DNA of 64,000 nucleotides from Clostridium sp. KNHs205 (lineage in GTDB: Bacteria > Bacillota > Clostridia > Lachnospirales > Lachnospiraceae): positions 4,015,501-4,079,500 of the forward strand of contig NZ_JNLE01000003.1 of assembly GCF_000702945.1 (NCBI RefSeq), read 5' to 3'. How positions within the stretch are numbered: position 1 is the first letter of the stretch; each line of letters begins with the position of its first letter. A program made the translations under genes and the position numbers. The notes beneath the pieces were generated by a model. The model ran no database searches, was not told the DNA's origin, and worked only from the letters and a program-made list of their open reading frames with translations. Below are positions 53,541 to 62,249 of this stretch, piece by piece.

Positions 53541-54515
53541 TCAGGTGCTCTTACCCAGAGAAAGTCTTGTCGGAATGATAATTTTCATAGTCTGTGTACG
53601 TCTGTTCAGTATTCTTTCTATCAGTAATTCTATTGCTGTCTGCCAGACAAAATCAGGATACATCTTTATGGAAGTATAATCAGGATATTTCGGTTTTAAG
53701 GTCTCGATATCGTTATAGATAACGACTCCTAAGTCCTCCGGTATACTAAGACCAGCCTCCTCCATTGCTGCAAGTGCACCTTCTGCAATTGCGTCATTAC
53801 CAAGAAGCAGGGCATCAGGAAGTTCCTGTGATTCCAACACCTCCTTCACAAGACTGTAACCGCTGTCATAGGATAAGGCCCCCGTATGTATTAATTCAGG
53901 ATAAAAGCTGTCATACTCTTTCAAATAGCGGGTCAGTGCCTCTAATCTCTGATAACCGATTCTGACATTATCACTTTCATAAACACCCCCGATATAACCA
54001 ATTCGTTTATACTGCTTTTCTGTTATGAGAAAATCCACCATCTGCTGCATACCCAGACTGAAATCAATGATAATCTGGTCATGCTGATATCCTTCTTTAT
54101 CTGCATTGATAAATACGATATGATAAGAAAGGCTGTGCAGAAAATCGATTTCTTTTGTACTGAAGGCACCAAAGGCAATGATACCATCTACCTTGGAGGA
54201 AGCATGACTGTTTAATCTTTCGAAACGCACCTCCACCTCCTGTGTAATCGTCTGTGCCAGGTACCCAAGAGAGGATAAACGAAAGTTGGACCAGCCTTCC
54301 TGAATAATTTTCCAATCAGCCACTCCGATGGTTATACTTTTTCTTGCGTTTGCTTTTCTTTGTTTGGGAGGTACATACCCCATCTGATGGGCAATCTCCA
54401 TAATTAAACGTCTGGTGTCCGGGCTGACAGCCATGGTATCATCCAGATTCAATACTCTTGAGACCGTTGCCATTGATACTTTCGCTTTTTCTGCAATTTC
54501 TTTGATAGTTGCCAT
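53541..54515 (-). CDS. LacI family transcriptional regulator
   Basis: 324 residues. N-terminal HTH 'TIKEIAEKAKVSMATVSRVLNL' plus hinge and a periplasmic-binding-like effector domain ('IDGIIAFGAFSTKEIDFLHSL', 'VNADKEGYQHDQIIIDFSLGM', 'DALLLGNDAIAEGALAAMEEAG'). It likely represses the phosphoesterase-phnDCEE-phosphatase genes that follow in the same direction. A strong palindrome sits upstream of its own promoter, pointing to autoregulation. LacI control of a Phn-type transporter is unusual (Pho regulators are common). Confidence 0.9.
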   Translation of the reverse strand: MATIKEIAEKAKVSMATVSRVLNLDDTMAVSPDTRRLIMEIAHQMGYVPPKQRKANARKSITIGVADWKIIQEGWSNFRLSSLGYLAQTITQEVEVRFERLNSHASSKVDGIIAFGAFSTKEIDFLHSLSYHIVFINADKEGYQHDQIIIDFSLGMQQMVDFLITEKQYKRIGYIGGVYESDNVRIGYQRLEALTRYLKEYDSFYPELIHTGALSYDSGYSLVKEVLESQELPDALLLGNDAIAEGALAAMEEAGLSIPEDLGVVIYNDIETLKPKYPDYTSIKMYPDFVWQTAIELLIERILNRRTQTMKIIIPTRLSLGKST

Positions 54516-54630
54516 TCTTTCCTCTTTCTTTATTCCTGTATCTTTCGATATAATTTTGTTATTTTAAATGCTCATTCTGTTAAATAGTTCAGTATGTAGA
54601 TTCTTTATGTTTTTTCCCTTTGCTAAAAAA

Positions 54631-54659
54631 ACTATAACATACCATCTTTTATTCTTCAA
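54631..54659 (-). promoter_or_regulatory. Promoter of the LacI gene
   Basis: TTGAAG (54659-54654), 17-bp spacer, TATAGT (54636-54631) on the minus strand. Confidence 0.65.
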
Positions 54660-54667
54660 TACGCCCA

Positions 54668-54692
54668 AGTAAAGTTTTACTAAAACTTTACT
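54668..54692. promoter_or_regulatory. Palindromic operator upstream of the LacI promoter
   Basis: A perfect 25-bp palindrome: 12-bp arms AGTAAAGTTTTA and TAAAACTTTACT around a central C. It ends 9 bp before the -35 box. Size and symmetry fit a LacI-family dimer site, though the usual central CG is replaced by a single base. Confidence 0.6.
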
Positions 54693-54811
54693 AATGATTT
54701 ATATAAGTAATTATAATAAAGAATTTTTATAATTAATGGTGTTAGTATATAAGTGTGGACACGAAAAGTTTAACACGATAAAATGTTTCATAGAAAGGTG
54801 TGTGTTAAACA

Positions 54812-55087
54812 ATGTCCAAGAACGGTACCCGTTATTCGGAAGAATTCAAACAACAGATTGTTGATCTGTATAATTCAGGTAGCTCAGTTTCCTACTTGAG
54901 TAGTGAATATGGTGTCACAAATGTAACGATTTATAGTTGGATCAAGCAGCTATCTCCAGTCAAAGTATCAGAAAAAGAAGAAATTAACTCTAAAGACTAC
55001 GAGAAAATGAAAAAACGTATCGCTGAACTTGAAATGGAAAATGAAATCTTAAAAAAAGCTACTGCCATATTCGCAAGAAAACGATAG
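54812..55087 (+). CDS. IS3 family transposase OrfA
   Basis: A 91-residue HTH protein ('YSEEFKQQIVDLYNSGSSVSYLSSEYGVTNVTIYSWIKQL') followed by a leucine-zipper-like helix ('KMKKRIAELEMENEILKKATAIF'). It binds the inverted repeats. A -1 frameshift at A AAA AAG (55052-55058) would continue the chain into OrfB as the active OrfAB transposase. Confidence 0.93.
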   Translation: MSKNGTRYSEEFKQQIVDLYNSGSSVSYLSSEYGVTNVTIYSWIKQLSPVKVSEKEEINSKDYEKMKKRIAELEMENEILKKATAIFARKR

Positions 55088-55152
55088 AAGAAATCGTTAC
55101 CTTCATCGAAAAATACAAAACCAAATATACCGTAAAGCTTATATGCAAAGCC

Positions 55153-55944
55153 TTGAAATTCCCTCGAAGTACCTATTATAAGGCTCTCGTTCGTGTACCT
55201 TCAAATCGACAGCTAGAAGCCGATAAATTTAAGGCAGAAATCAAGAAAATCTGGACTGACAGCAAAGCCAGATATGGTGCACCTAAAATTCACCAGGTAC
55301 TGATCAGCCAAGGTAAATCAATTAGCCTAAAACGAGTACAACGATATATGATTGATATGGGACTTCGTTCCATTGTTATAAAGAAGTTCCGATATCACTC
55401 AGAAAGAATCACGACGGACCAAAAGAAAAACATCCTAAACCGTGACTTTCGTACAACTGGAATTAATCAAAAATGGTGTACAGACATTACCTATATCCAT
55501 ACAGTACGGGATGGATGGACCTATCTAGCTTCCGTCATGGACCTTCACAGCAAGAAAATCATTGGTTATGCCTATGATACTTCCATGACAGCCGAATTGG
55601 CTACGCAGGCAGTTAAAAATGCATGTTTAAATGTAAAGGTTACGGAAGGCATTCTTCTGCACAGCGATTTAGGCACACAGTATACCAGTAAGATATTTGA
55701 GGATTACCTGTCTCTCAAAGGGATTATCCATTCCTTTAGTCGAAAAGGAAATCCATATGATAATGCATGTATTGAATCCTTCCATTCCGTCCTAAAGAAG
55801 GAAGAGATCAATCATCATAAATACAGTGATTTCAATGCTGCCCGCAAGGTCGTATTTGAATATATTGAATCCTGGTACAATAGAAAAAGGATTCATGGTG
55901 CCATTAATTATTTGACTCCGCAGGCTGCTCATGAGGCTGCCTAA
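55153..55944 (+). CDS. IS3 family transposase OrfB (DDE catalytic part)
   Basis: 263 residues from an internal TTG. The frame is open upstream to the frameshift point, so the real product is likely OrfAB. It has an HTH_21 region, then the integrase core with Asp in 'WCTDITYIHTVRDGW', Asp in 'ILLHSDLGTQYTS' and Glu in 'NPYDNACIESFHSVLKKE', all catalytic residues present. The chain ends 'RIHGAINYLTPQAAHE', so the element seems active. Confidence 0.92.
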   Translation: MKFPRSTYYKALVRVPSNRQLEADKFKAEIKKIWTDSKARYGAPKIHQVLISQGKSISLKRVQRYMIDMGLRSIVIKKFRYHSERITTDQKKNILNRDFRTTGINQKWCTDITYIHTVRDGWTYLASVMDLHSKKIIGYAYDTSMTAELATQAVKNACLNVKVTEGILLHSDLGTQYTSKIFEDYLSLKGIIHSFSRKGNPYDNACIESFHSVLKKEEINHHKYSDFNAARKVVFEYIESWYNRKRIHGAINYLTPQAAHEAA

Positions 55945-56070
55945 GCGGCATCAAAAGTTAAACTTTTTGTGTCTACATTATTGACACAAGTCCATTAACT
56001 TAACTTTATTTAAAGATTCCGTATAACTCCTTGCCAGAATACGCAGTTTTAATAAAGCAGTTATCATAAA

Positions 56071-56102
56071 AAGTGGGCGGTAAATAGTACATTACCGCCC
56101 AC
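56071..56102 (-). terminator. Intrinsic terminator after the pirin gene
   Basis: Minus-strand arms GTGGGCGGTAA and TTACCGCCCAC with TTTTTA after the stem. Confidence 0.88.
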
Positions 56103-56129
56103 AAATTAATATTATTATTTTATTCCGCC

Positions 56130-56972
56130 TTACTTTATAAAGCGTTCCTCGTCCAGTTCTCTGAAAGCAAGGTTTAGTTCATCCTTTGTATTCATTACAA
56201 TAGGTCCACCCCAGGCAATTGGTTCCTTTAAGGGTTCCGCTGAAAGTAACAGAAATCTGATACCCTTATCTTTGCTCTTTACATATACTCTTTTCCCTTT
56301 ATCAAATAAGACTGCCTGCTTTTCTTTATATTCTTCTTTGCTGTCTGGTTCAAAGCTTCCTTCTCCATTAAGAATATACAAAAACAATGTGGAATCTTCT
56401 TCTGTTTCGTAATACCACTCGCTGTTTGCCCCCACCTCCACATCCAGATAAGTTGCTTTCACATATTCTGCTTTGAAAGCTCCGGAGGTGGTTTTGTAAT
56501 CACCGGCAATGATACGGACGGTACTATTCTCTTCTTTGATTAACGGAATATCCTCATGCTTGATATCACCGTATTTAGGTGATACCATCTTATACCTGGC
56601 AGGGAGATTAAGCCATATCTGTGCACCCAGCATTCTTTTGGAAGGTTTCGGCATTTCCTGATGTATGATTCCGGAACCTGCAGTCATCCATTGGCAGTCT
56701 CCATTCTTAATAGTTCCGATATTCCCCAAAGAGTCCTGATGTTCGATTTCTCCTTCAATCAAATAGGTTATGGTTTCAATACCTCTGTGAGGGTGCCAGG
56801 GAAAACCTTTTACGTAATCTTCCGGGTTATAGGAATCAAATGCATCCATCATCAGGAAAGGGTCATAGTCTTTCGTATCACGGTAACCAATAACACGAAC
56901 CAGTTTAACTCCTGCTCCGTCAACACCCGGTTCACCTTTTGTAATCTTTTTTATTTTTCTAATGTCACCCAT
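56130..56972 (-). CDS. Pirin family protein
   Basis: 280 residues of the bicupin pirin family. The N-terminal cupin holds the metal site 'GFPWHPHRGIETITYLIEGEIEHQDSLGN' (three His and one Glu). 'GIIHQEMPKPSKRMLGAQIWLNLP' follows. The C-terminal cupin has 'AWGGPIVMNTKDEL'. Pirins bind Fe and some (YhhW) oxidise quercetin, but the role here is unknown. AGGAG precedes the ATG. It lies 54 bp after a DsbA-like gene in the same direction and likely forms a small redox-related operon with it. Confidence 0.9.
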   Translation of the reverse strand: MGDIRKIKKITKGEPGVDGAGVKLVRVIGYRDTKDYDPFLMMDAFDSYNPEDYVKGFPWHPHRGIETITYLIEGEIEHQDSLGNIGTIKNGDCQWMTAGSGIIHQEMPKPSKRMLGAQIWLNLPARYKMVSPKYGDIKHEDIPLIKEENSTVRIIAGDYKTTSGAFKAEYVKATYLDVEVGANSEWYYETEEDSTLFLYILNGEGSFEPDSKEEYKEKQAVLFDKGKRVYVKSKDKGIRFLLLSAEPLKEPIAWGGPIVMNTKDELNLAFRELDEERFIK

Positions 56973-57026
56973 CTAAATAATCTCCTTTCATTCCGCAGCA
57001 ACACATTTCTATAATTAAGCTATAGC

Positions 57027-57653
57027 TCAGCCTAATTTTCTTAATACCTGTAAAAAGGTTTCTGTAGGCTGAGCACCTGATACTGCATATTTGTCATCTA
57101 TTAGAAAATAAGGGACCCCTCGTACAGCATATCGAGATGCAGATTTCTGATCCTGTCTCACTTCTTCTGTGTATTTTTCACTTTCCAGTACTTCCATTGC
57201 CTCTTCCTTTGAGAGACCAACCTCTTCTGCCAGCCCTGATAATATCTGATGATCAGAGATGTTTAAGGACTCTTCAAAATATGCCTTGAAGATACGTTCT
57301 GTAAGCTCCATCCCTTTCCCCTTGATTTTTGCATACTGGGTCAGGCGATGTGCGTCAAAGGTATTGGTTGGTATAATATCTTCAAAATTATAGTTAAGAC
57401 CCACTTCTTTTGCCTGGCTGATGATCTGACTGTTAGAGGCTTTGGCTTCCTCCACACTAATCCCATATTTACCAGCTATCAGCTCATGGAGGCTCTCATC
57501 ATATTTCTTTTTTGCAGATGGATCAAGCTCAAAACTTCGAAAGCTTATCTCCACATCATCTTTTTTATCATAATCTTCTAATGCCAGTTCAAGGCGTCTC
57601 TTTCCCAAATAACAAAAAGGGCAGGCAAAATCTGACCATATTTCAATTTTCAT
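57027..57653 (-). CDS. DsbA family oxidoreductase (FrnE-like)
   Basis: About 208 residues. The thioredoxin-type motif CPFC (Cys11, Cys14) follows 'MKIEIWSDFA', and the helical insert and 'YAVRGVPYFLIDDKYAVSGAQPTETFLQVL' with cis-Pro match FrnE/HCCA isomerase-like proteins. There is no signal peptide, so it works in the cytosol. The ATG at 57653 has AAAGGAG 6 nt upstream. The earlier frame to 57683 does not. Confidence 0.88.
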   Translation of the reverse strand: MKIEIWSDFACPFCYLGKRRLELALEDYDKKDDVEISFRSFELDPSAKKKYDESLHELIAGKYGISVEEAKASNSQIISQAKEVGLNYNFEDIIPTNTFDAHRLTQYAKIKGKGMELTERIFKAYFEESLNISDHQILSGLAEEVGLSKEEAMEVLESEKYTEEVRQDQKSASRYAVRGVPYFLIDDKYAVSGAQPTETFLQVLRKLG

Positions 57654-57753
57654 AATAACTCCTTTCAGTGCCGAACAAAGCACATAAAATTAGCATCTCT
57701 GCTATTAGCTGCAAAATACCATAACTGTTTTTCTTATAATTTTTTTAAATAAT

Positions 57754-57861
57754 CTAGTCTTTGTGAATAGGTCCTAGTCCATATGAATAACCTAGTCCTT
57801 ATGAATAACCTAGTCTTTATAAATAACCTAATCTTTATGAATAACCTAGTCTTTATGAAAA
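57754..57861. repeat. Tandem repeat, 18-bp unit, six copies
   Basis: Copies start at about 57754, 57772, 57790, 57808, 57826 and 57844, with consensus ACCTAGTCTTTATGAATA. Inner copies differ by one or two bases. Non-coding, between the DsbA-like gene and the terminator of the aldehyde dehydrogenase. Apart from it and the terminator, I see nothing else in 57654-58205. Confidence 0.88.
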
Positions 57862-58065
57862 GATACCAAAATTATAGTTTCCGATATATTAAATAAATCT
57901 CTTGCGTAAATATATTGTTTTCATTTAGATAGTATGCAATTCATTGGCTTAATTTTATACTTATTTTTTTCATCTGTCAACTATACGATACACCTTGATA
58001 CTAATATGCCAATTATGAGAAGACGAAATACAACCTGATGTATGAATTATTGCAAATTAAAAAAG

Positions 58066-58121
58066 CCGATTCCATATGCAGAAATCGGACATAGATTGTT
58101 CGACAATACATATGGAATCGG
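58066..58121 (-). terminator. Terminator of the aldehyde dehydrogenase gene
   Basis: Perfect 13-bp arms CCGATTCCATATG/CATATGGAATCGG with CTTTTTTA on the minus-strand 3' side. The 30-nt loop is long. A shorter alternative stem with CCGATTTC lies inside. Confidence 0.8.
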
Positions 58122-58205
58122 TACCTCATTAGAAAATCAGCCTTGCATGCCTGTATAATTATTAAACCTAAGAGAAACTATGCCTTATTATCAATACAGT
58201 AATGT

Positions 58206-59567
58206 CTACAGAAAACGCTTTAACAGCTTGAATTTTCTTTCATCGAAAGGAGCATAACGTACAGGAATATCCATATTTGTTTTATTCTCAATGACACTTT
58301 TCTTATGAGAGAAGGTTTCAAAGCTGTATTTTCCATGATATCCTCCCATACCGCTGAAACCAATTCCTCCAAATGGCATATGATGATTGGCAATATGCAG
58401 AAGTACATCGTTAACACAGCCGCCTCCATAAGAAATTTCAGATATGAGTCGATCAGCTGTCTTTTTATTCTCTGTAAAAATATAGCAGGCTAAGGGTTTA
58501 GGTCTTTCTTTAATTATTTTAATAATATTATCCAACTCTGTGTAGCCTATGACCGGCAGTATGGGACCAAAAATTTCTTCTTCCATAATCTCATGGTCAA
58601 AATCTGCTTTCGGTAATATTGTTGGTGCTATCTTTTTATTCTCGGCATTTCTTCTGCCTCCAATTACTACCTTTTCCTCATCAATAAGTTTACATAACCG
58701 TTCATAATGATGGGTACTTATTATATTCGGATAACCATCCATTTTTTCAGCATCTTTATAACGCTTTTTGACTTCCTCCTGTAAATATAGGAGAAAGGTC
58801 TCCTTTACCCTCTCATCTACAACGATATAGTCTATGGTAATACAGGTCTGGCCTGCATTTAAGAACTTTCCCCAGACTATACGCTTGGCAGCTAATCTTA
58901 AGTTAGCTGTTTCATCAATTATACAGGGACTTTTACCGCCAAGCTCTAAGGATACAGGCGTAAGGTTCTCACTTGCGGCTTTCATGATAACTTTGCCGAC
59001 TGCAGGACTTCCGGTAAAGAAAATATAGTCATATTTCTGATAAACTACTTCATCATAATCAATTCCCGGGTCGGCACAATAGATGTATTTCGACGGATAG
59101 GTTTCGTTTAGTATCTGTCTGATTACCTTTGCCGTATGAATACTGCTTTTTGAGCATTTAACCACAGCACAGTTTCCTGCTGCCATTGCACCGACTAATG
59201 GTGCCAGTGACAGATTGAAAGGATAATTCCAGGGTGCAAGAATCAGGGTTACACCGTATGGCTCTGAGTAGATATAATTCTTTGCCGGAAAAGTAGCAAG
59301 GGTACCTCTTACTCTTTGGGGGCGGCTCCATTTATCCAGATTTTTCAGCGCTTCCTTAATCTCCGTGTATACTATACTGATTTCAGCCATATAGGATTCA
59401 GCTCTGGATTTACCCAGATCTTTATATATCGCTTCCAGTATTTCCTCTTCTTTTTGATGAATAACCAAAAGCAGCCTCTTTAACATGGCTTTTCTAAATG
59501 GTATACTCTTTGTCTTATTGGTGTGAAAGAATTCCTTTTGTTTCTCAAAGATTTTACTAATCTCCAT
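58206..59567 (-). CDS. Aldehyde dehydrogenase (ALDH3-like)
   Basis: About 453 residues. 'LELGGKSPCIIDE' carries the general-base Glu (about 205) and 'NAGQTCITIDY' the catalytic Cys (about 240). 'PFNLSLAPLVGAMAAGN' and 'FTGSPAVGKVIM' bind NAD(P). The length and C-terminus match class 3 ALDHs, which oxidise long-chain or aromatic aldehydes. I chose the ATG at 59567 because GAGGGAG is 2-6 nt upstream, while the extension to 59690 looks non-native. Single gene with its own terminator. Confidence 0.9.
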   Translation of the reverse strand: MEISKIFEKQKEFFHTNKTKSIPFRKAMLKRLLLVIHQKEEEILEAIYKDLGKSRAESYMAEISIVYTEIKEALKNLDKWSRPQRVRGTLATFPAKNYIYSEPYGVTLILAPWNYPFNLSLAPLVGAMAAGNCAVVKCSKSSIHTAKVIRQILNETYPSKYIYCADPGIDYDEVVYQKYDYIFFTGSPAVGKVIMKAASENLTPVSLELGGKSPCIIDETANLRLAAKRIVWGKFLNAGQTCITIDYIVVDERVKETFLLYLQEEVKKRYKDAEKMDGYPNIISTHHYERLCKLIDEEKVVIGGRRNAENKKIAPTILPKADFDHEIMEEEIFGPILPVIGYTELDNIIKIIKERPKPLACYIFTENKKTADRLISEISYGGGCVNDVLLHIANHHMPFGGIGFSGMGGYHGKYSFETFSHKKSVIENKTNMDIPVRYAPFDERKFKLLKRFL

Positions 59568-59760
59568 ATCTCCCTCGTTTCTGTGCTTCTCTCCATAACT
59601 GTTTCTGCGAAAACAGCCTCTGCACAAACTGCTGAATGACTTAGTTTTCATATTTATCTGCATTATAATGTTATCCCCGGAAAATATCAACTATAACATG
59701 TTGCTAAACAAAAATAAAAACAGGATAAATCTCCTGCTTAGTATCTTCTCTTAGTTGTAA

Positions 59761-59813
59761 AAAAACCGCAGAAGAAGACAGATTGTTAAGAATCTCATCT
59801 TCATTCTGCGGTT
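59761..59813 (-). terminator. Terminator of the dehydrogenase/aminotransferase-remnant transcript
   Basis: Minus-strand arms AACCGCAGAA and TTCTGCGGTT with a 30-nt loop and seven T after the stem. Confidence 0.8.
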
Positions 59814-59844
59814 CTAAATTAAAGGCCTGCAATTTATAAAGACC

Positions 59845-60110
59845 TTATAAAAGGCAGTGACCATACTCTTCTTTTACAAATCTTTCAAGAGCCTCTATAC
59901 TTCTGAGAACTTTCTCTGTATCAATGCAATAAGCCATTCTGAAATATCCTGACACACCAAAATTATCACTTGGCACCAGTATCAGATTATATTTTCTGGC
60001 CTTTAAGCAAAAGGCAGCTGCATCTTCCTCCAGAGCTTTCGGAAAGATATAGAAAGTCCCCCCTGGCTTTACAACCTGAAATCCCAGTCTGACAAGACGA
60101 TTCTCTCCGG
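59845..60110 (-). pseudogene. C-terminal remnant of a PLP-dependent aminotransferase
   Basis: In a frame different from the dehydrogenase, the minus strand encodes 'LGFQVVKPGGTFYIFPKAL', then 'AAAFCLKARKYNLILVPSDNFG' and 'GYFRMAYCIDTEKVLRSIEALERF', ending at TAA 59847-59845. These are the final 80 or so residues of a class I/II aminotransferase (the Arg of 'YFRMAY' is the substrate carboxylate-binding residue). The remaining 300 residues, including the PLP lysine, are missing. The 5' edge is near 60110, inside the end of the dehydrogenase gene. It looks like a deletion joint. Confidence 0.75.
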
Positions 60111-61073
60111 CTTTTCACCTGCTGCGATTCTTCTGATATTCTCCCATATTAATCCGTATCCTCTTTTGAAACTGGAGGCAGTAATACCGCCGATATGGGG
60201 GCTGAATAATAACTTATCCTGTATTTCTTTCTGACACAGCAGTTCATTATCCGTTTGTACAGGCTCTCCTGCTATGGTATCAAGGGCTGCCATTACCAGC
60301 TTACCGGATTTTAACCCCTCAATCAACGCTTTTCCCTTTATCAGCTCCCCTCTTGAAGTGTTGATAAGAAAGGAACCATCTCTCATATTATTAATAAATT
60401 CTTCATTAATCAGCTCAAAGGTATCTTCATTTAAGGGCAGGTGAATACTAATCATATTACAGGTCCTTAAAAGCTCTGAAAGCTCCAGATACTTTACCTG
60501 ATAATGCTTCTCTGCTTCCAGGTCTCTGCCGGATCTTGAAGTATAAAATACTTCCGCATGAAATGCCTTCAGGATCTCAGCCACGCATTTACCGATATCT
60601 CCAAAACCAATCAGCCCCACCTTGCAGTCTGATAGTTCCAAAAGGTTCCCGGTTTTCATATACCCTTCTTTTTTTTCAAGCTGCTTTCCCTTTCGTACTG
60701 CATCGTCACTGTTCTTCACATCCCGAAGCGCTCCAAGCATCAATAGCAGAGTTTGCTCAGCAACTGCCATTGCATTCATACCCTTGCAGTTACAAACATA
60801 AATCTGCTGCTTACGGGCAGCCTCCAGATCAAAATATTGAAAGCCAACACCTTCTGAATGAAGCATTTTAAGCTTCGGCATACTGCAAAGGAGCTCGCTG
60901 CTTATTCTTGCCATGGCATCGGCAATGATGATGTCCGCATCCCCTGCTGCCATAAGATACTCTTTCTCCGGTAAACCCACCGGCAAATCCACCAGCTCAA
61001 ACTCAGGAAGTTGATCTTCCTTCACCGAATAACGCTCCAGATTGCCTTTCTTGCCTATATGTAATAGTTTCAT
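60069..61073 (-). CDS. D-2-hydroxyacid dehydrogenase (NAD-dependent)
   Basis: 334 residues. NAD motif 'GLIGFGDIGKCVAEIL' (about 155), then catalytic Arg in 'NTSRGELI', Glu region 'IAGEPVQTDNEL' and His in 'FSPHIGGIT', all intact. It would interconvert a 2-ketoacid and a D-2-hydroxyacid, substrate unknown. The last residues 'SDWDFRL' read through aminotransferase remnant DNA out of frame, so the native C-terminus may have been replaced. It is divergent from a LysR regulator that probably controls it. AAGGAG upstream of the ATG. Confidence 0.88.
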   Translation of the reverse strand: MKLLHIGKKGNLERYSVKEDQLPEFELVDLPVGLPEKEYLMAAGDADIIIADAMARISSELLCSMPKLKMLHSEGVGFQYFDLEAARKQQIYVCNCKGMNAMAVAEQTLLLMLGALRDVKNSDDAVRKGKQLEKKEGYMKTGNLLELSDCKVGLIGFGDIGKCVAEILKAFHAEVFYTSRSGRDLEAEKHYQVKYLELSELLRTCNMISIHLPLNEDTFELINEEFINNMRDGSFLINTSRGELIKGKALIEGLKSGKLVMAALDTIAGEPVQTDNELLCQKEIQDKLLFSPHIGGITASSFKRGYGLIWENIRRIAAGEKPERIVLSDWDFRL

Positions 61074-61278
61074 CCCAGATCTCCTTACTTATTACTTCGT
61101 TTTATTTTTCTCCGGTTAAACTAATTATATTTATGTATTTGACACAGGTAAAGCGACACTTTATAATAAATATATTAATTTTTTTCACAATATCATGTTA
61201 TATTCATTCATATAAACTTTTTCCTAATTTGAAAGGGACTATCTGGAACAGCCCAGAAATAAAACTAAGAGGAACGTT

Positions 61279-62166
61279 ATGGATACAAAAAAAGTTGAGA
61301 TTCTGCTGAATGCCCTGGAAACCGGCAGTTTATTAAAGACCAGCGAGAAGTACGGGTATACTCCTTCCGGTTTGGTTCACATGATGAATGCCATTGAGAA
61401 AGAAATGGATGTGAAACTCCTGGAAAGGGGTCATTATGGTATCCGGCCGACTGCAGAATTTAACAGGCTGAAACCTTACTTTCAGGATATGGTTCGATTG
61501 GATAAAAAACTTCATGAAGAAGTAGAGAACAGCAAACTGGCTGACAGAAAACAGATTCGTTTAGGAGCTTATACCAGTATAGCCAAGCACTGGCTTCCCG
61601 GAATCATAAAAGAATTCAATAAAGGGAATGCAGATATCACCTTTCATATTAAAGTAGATTCCATGCCGGAATTATATAAAGCTTTAGAGGAACAATCTCT
61701 GGACCTATGCTTATTATCCTACTTTTCAAAATACAAGTGCAGCTTTCATCCAATTGCCAGGGATTATCTCTATGCAGTTGTTCCAAGGAATGAAGCTCAG
61801 AATAACCCGGAAGCATATCCTATTAAAGCCATGGATAAGGTACCCTTTATCATGCCTTCCTATAACCAGGACGAAGACGTACGTTATCTTTTGGAGAAAT
61901 ATCATGTGCAGCCTGAGATAAAAGCCATTGCCGTAGATGATCCAGTGGTATTATCCATGGTATCCTATGGCATTGGGGTCAGCATCCTGTCCGGTCTGGT
62001 AATTGCGGGAAACAGGGAGGATGTGTCAGTTATTCCACTTTCGCCTCCTTCTTACCGGCAAATCGGGATGGCCACCAATAAGAACAGCCAGGAGCAGCCC
62101 CACATTAAAAAGTTAATTAAATTTATCAAAAACAACCCTCAATTGACACCGGTTTATTATCAGTAA
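61279..62166 (+). CDS. LysR family transcriptional regulator
   Basis: 295 residues. The N-terminal winged helix is 'KVEILLNALETGSLLKTSEKYGYTPSGLVHMMNAIEKEMDVKLLERG', a LysR pattern, and the C-terminal substrate-binding domain has 'IRLGAYTSIAKHWLPGIIKEF' and 'VDDPVVLSMVSYGIGVSILSGLV'. The gene is divergent from the D-2-hydroxyacid dehydrogenase with 205 bp between starts, the classic LysR layout, so that gene is the likely target. Confidence 0.9.
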   Translation: MDTKKVEILLNALETGSLLKTSEKYGYTPSGLVHMMNAIEKEMDVKLLERGHYGIRPTAEFNRLKPYFQDMVRLDKKLHEEVENSKLADRKQIRLGAYTSIAKHWLPGIIKEFNKGNADITFHIKVDSMPELYKALEEQSLDLCLLSYFSKYKCSFHPIARDYLYAVVPRNEAQNNPEAYPIKAMDKVPFIMPSYNQDEDVRYLLEKYHVQPEIKAIAVDDPVVLSMVSYGIGVSILSGLVIAGNREDVSVIPLSPPSYRQIGMATNKNSQEQPHIKKLIKFIKNNPQLTPVYYQ

Positions 62167-62249
62167 TTATATCTAGGGTATTGTAATATATGGTGTCAAT
62201 TTGATTGGGTTATTCTGCTAATCCTGTGTCAGAGTCAGATTAATTTATC

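Larger units (their letters stand above)
54754..55977 (+). mobile_element. IS3-family insertion sequence (complete, 1,224 bp)
   Basis: Terminal inverted repeats: left end TGTGGACACGAAAAGTTTAA, right end (reverse complement) TGTAGACACAAAAAGTTTAA, 17 of 20 bases equal. Inside are orfA and orfB with intact DDE residues and a slippery heptamer A AAA AAG at 55052-55058 for the -1 frameshift. No clear 3-4 bp target duplication flanks it (AAG left, TTA right). It lies between the LacI operator region and the pirin gene, so it may affect neither coding frame. Confidence 0.92.
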
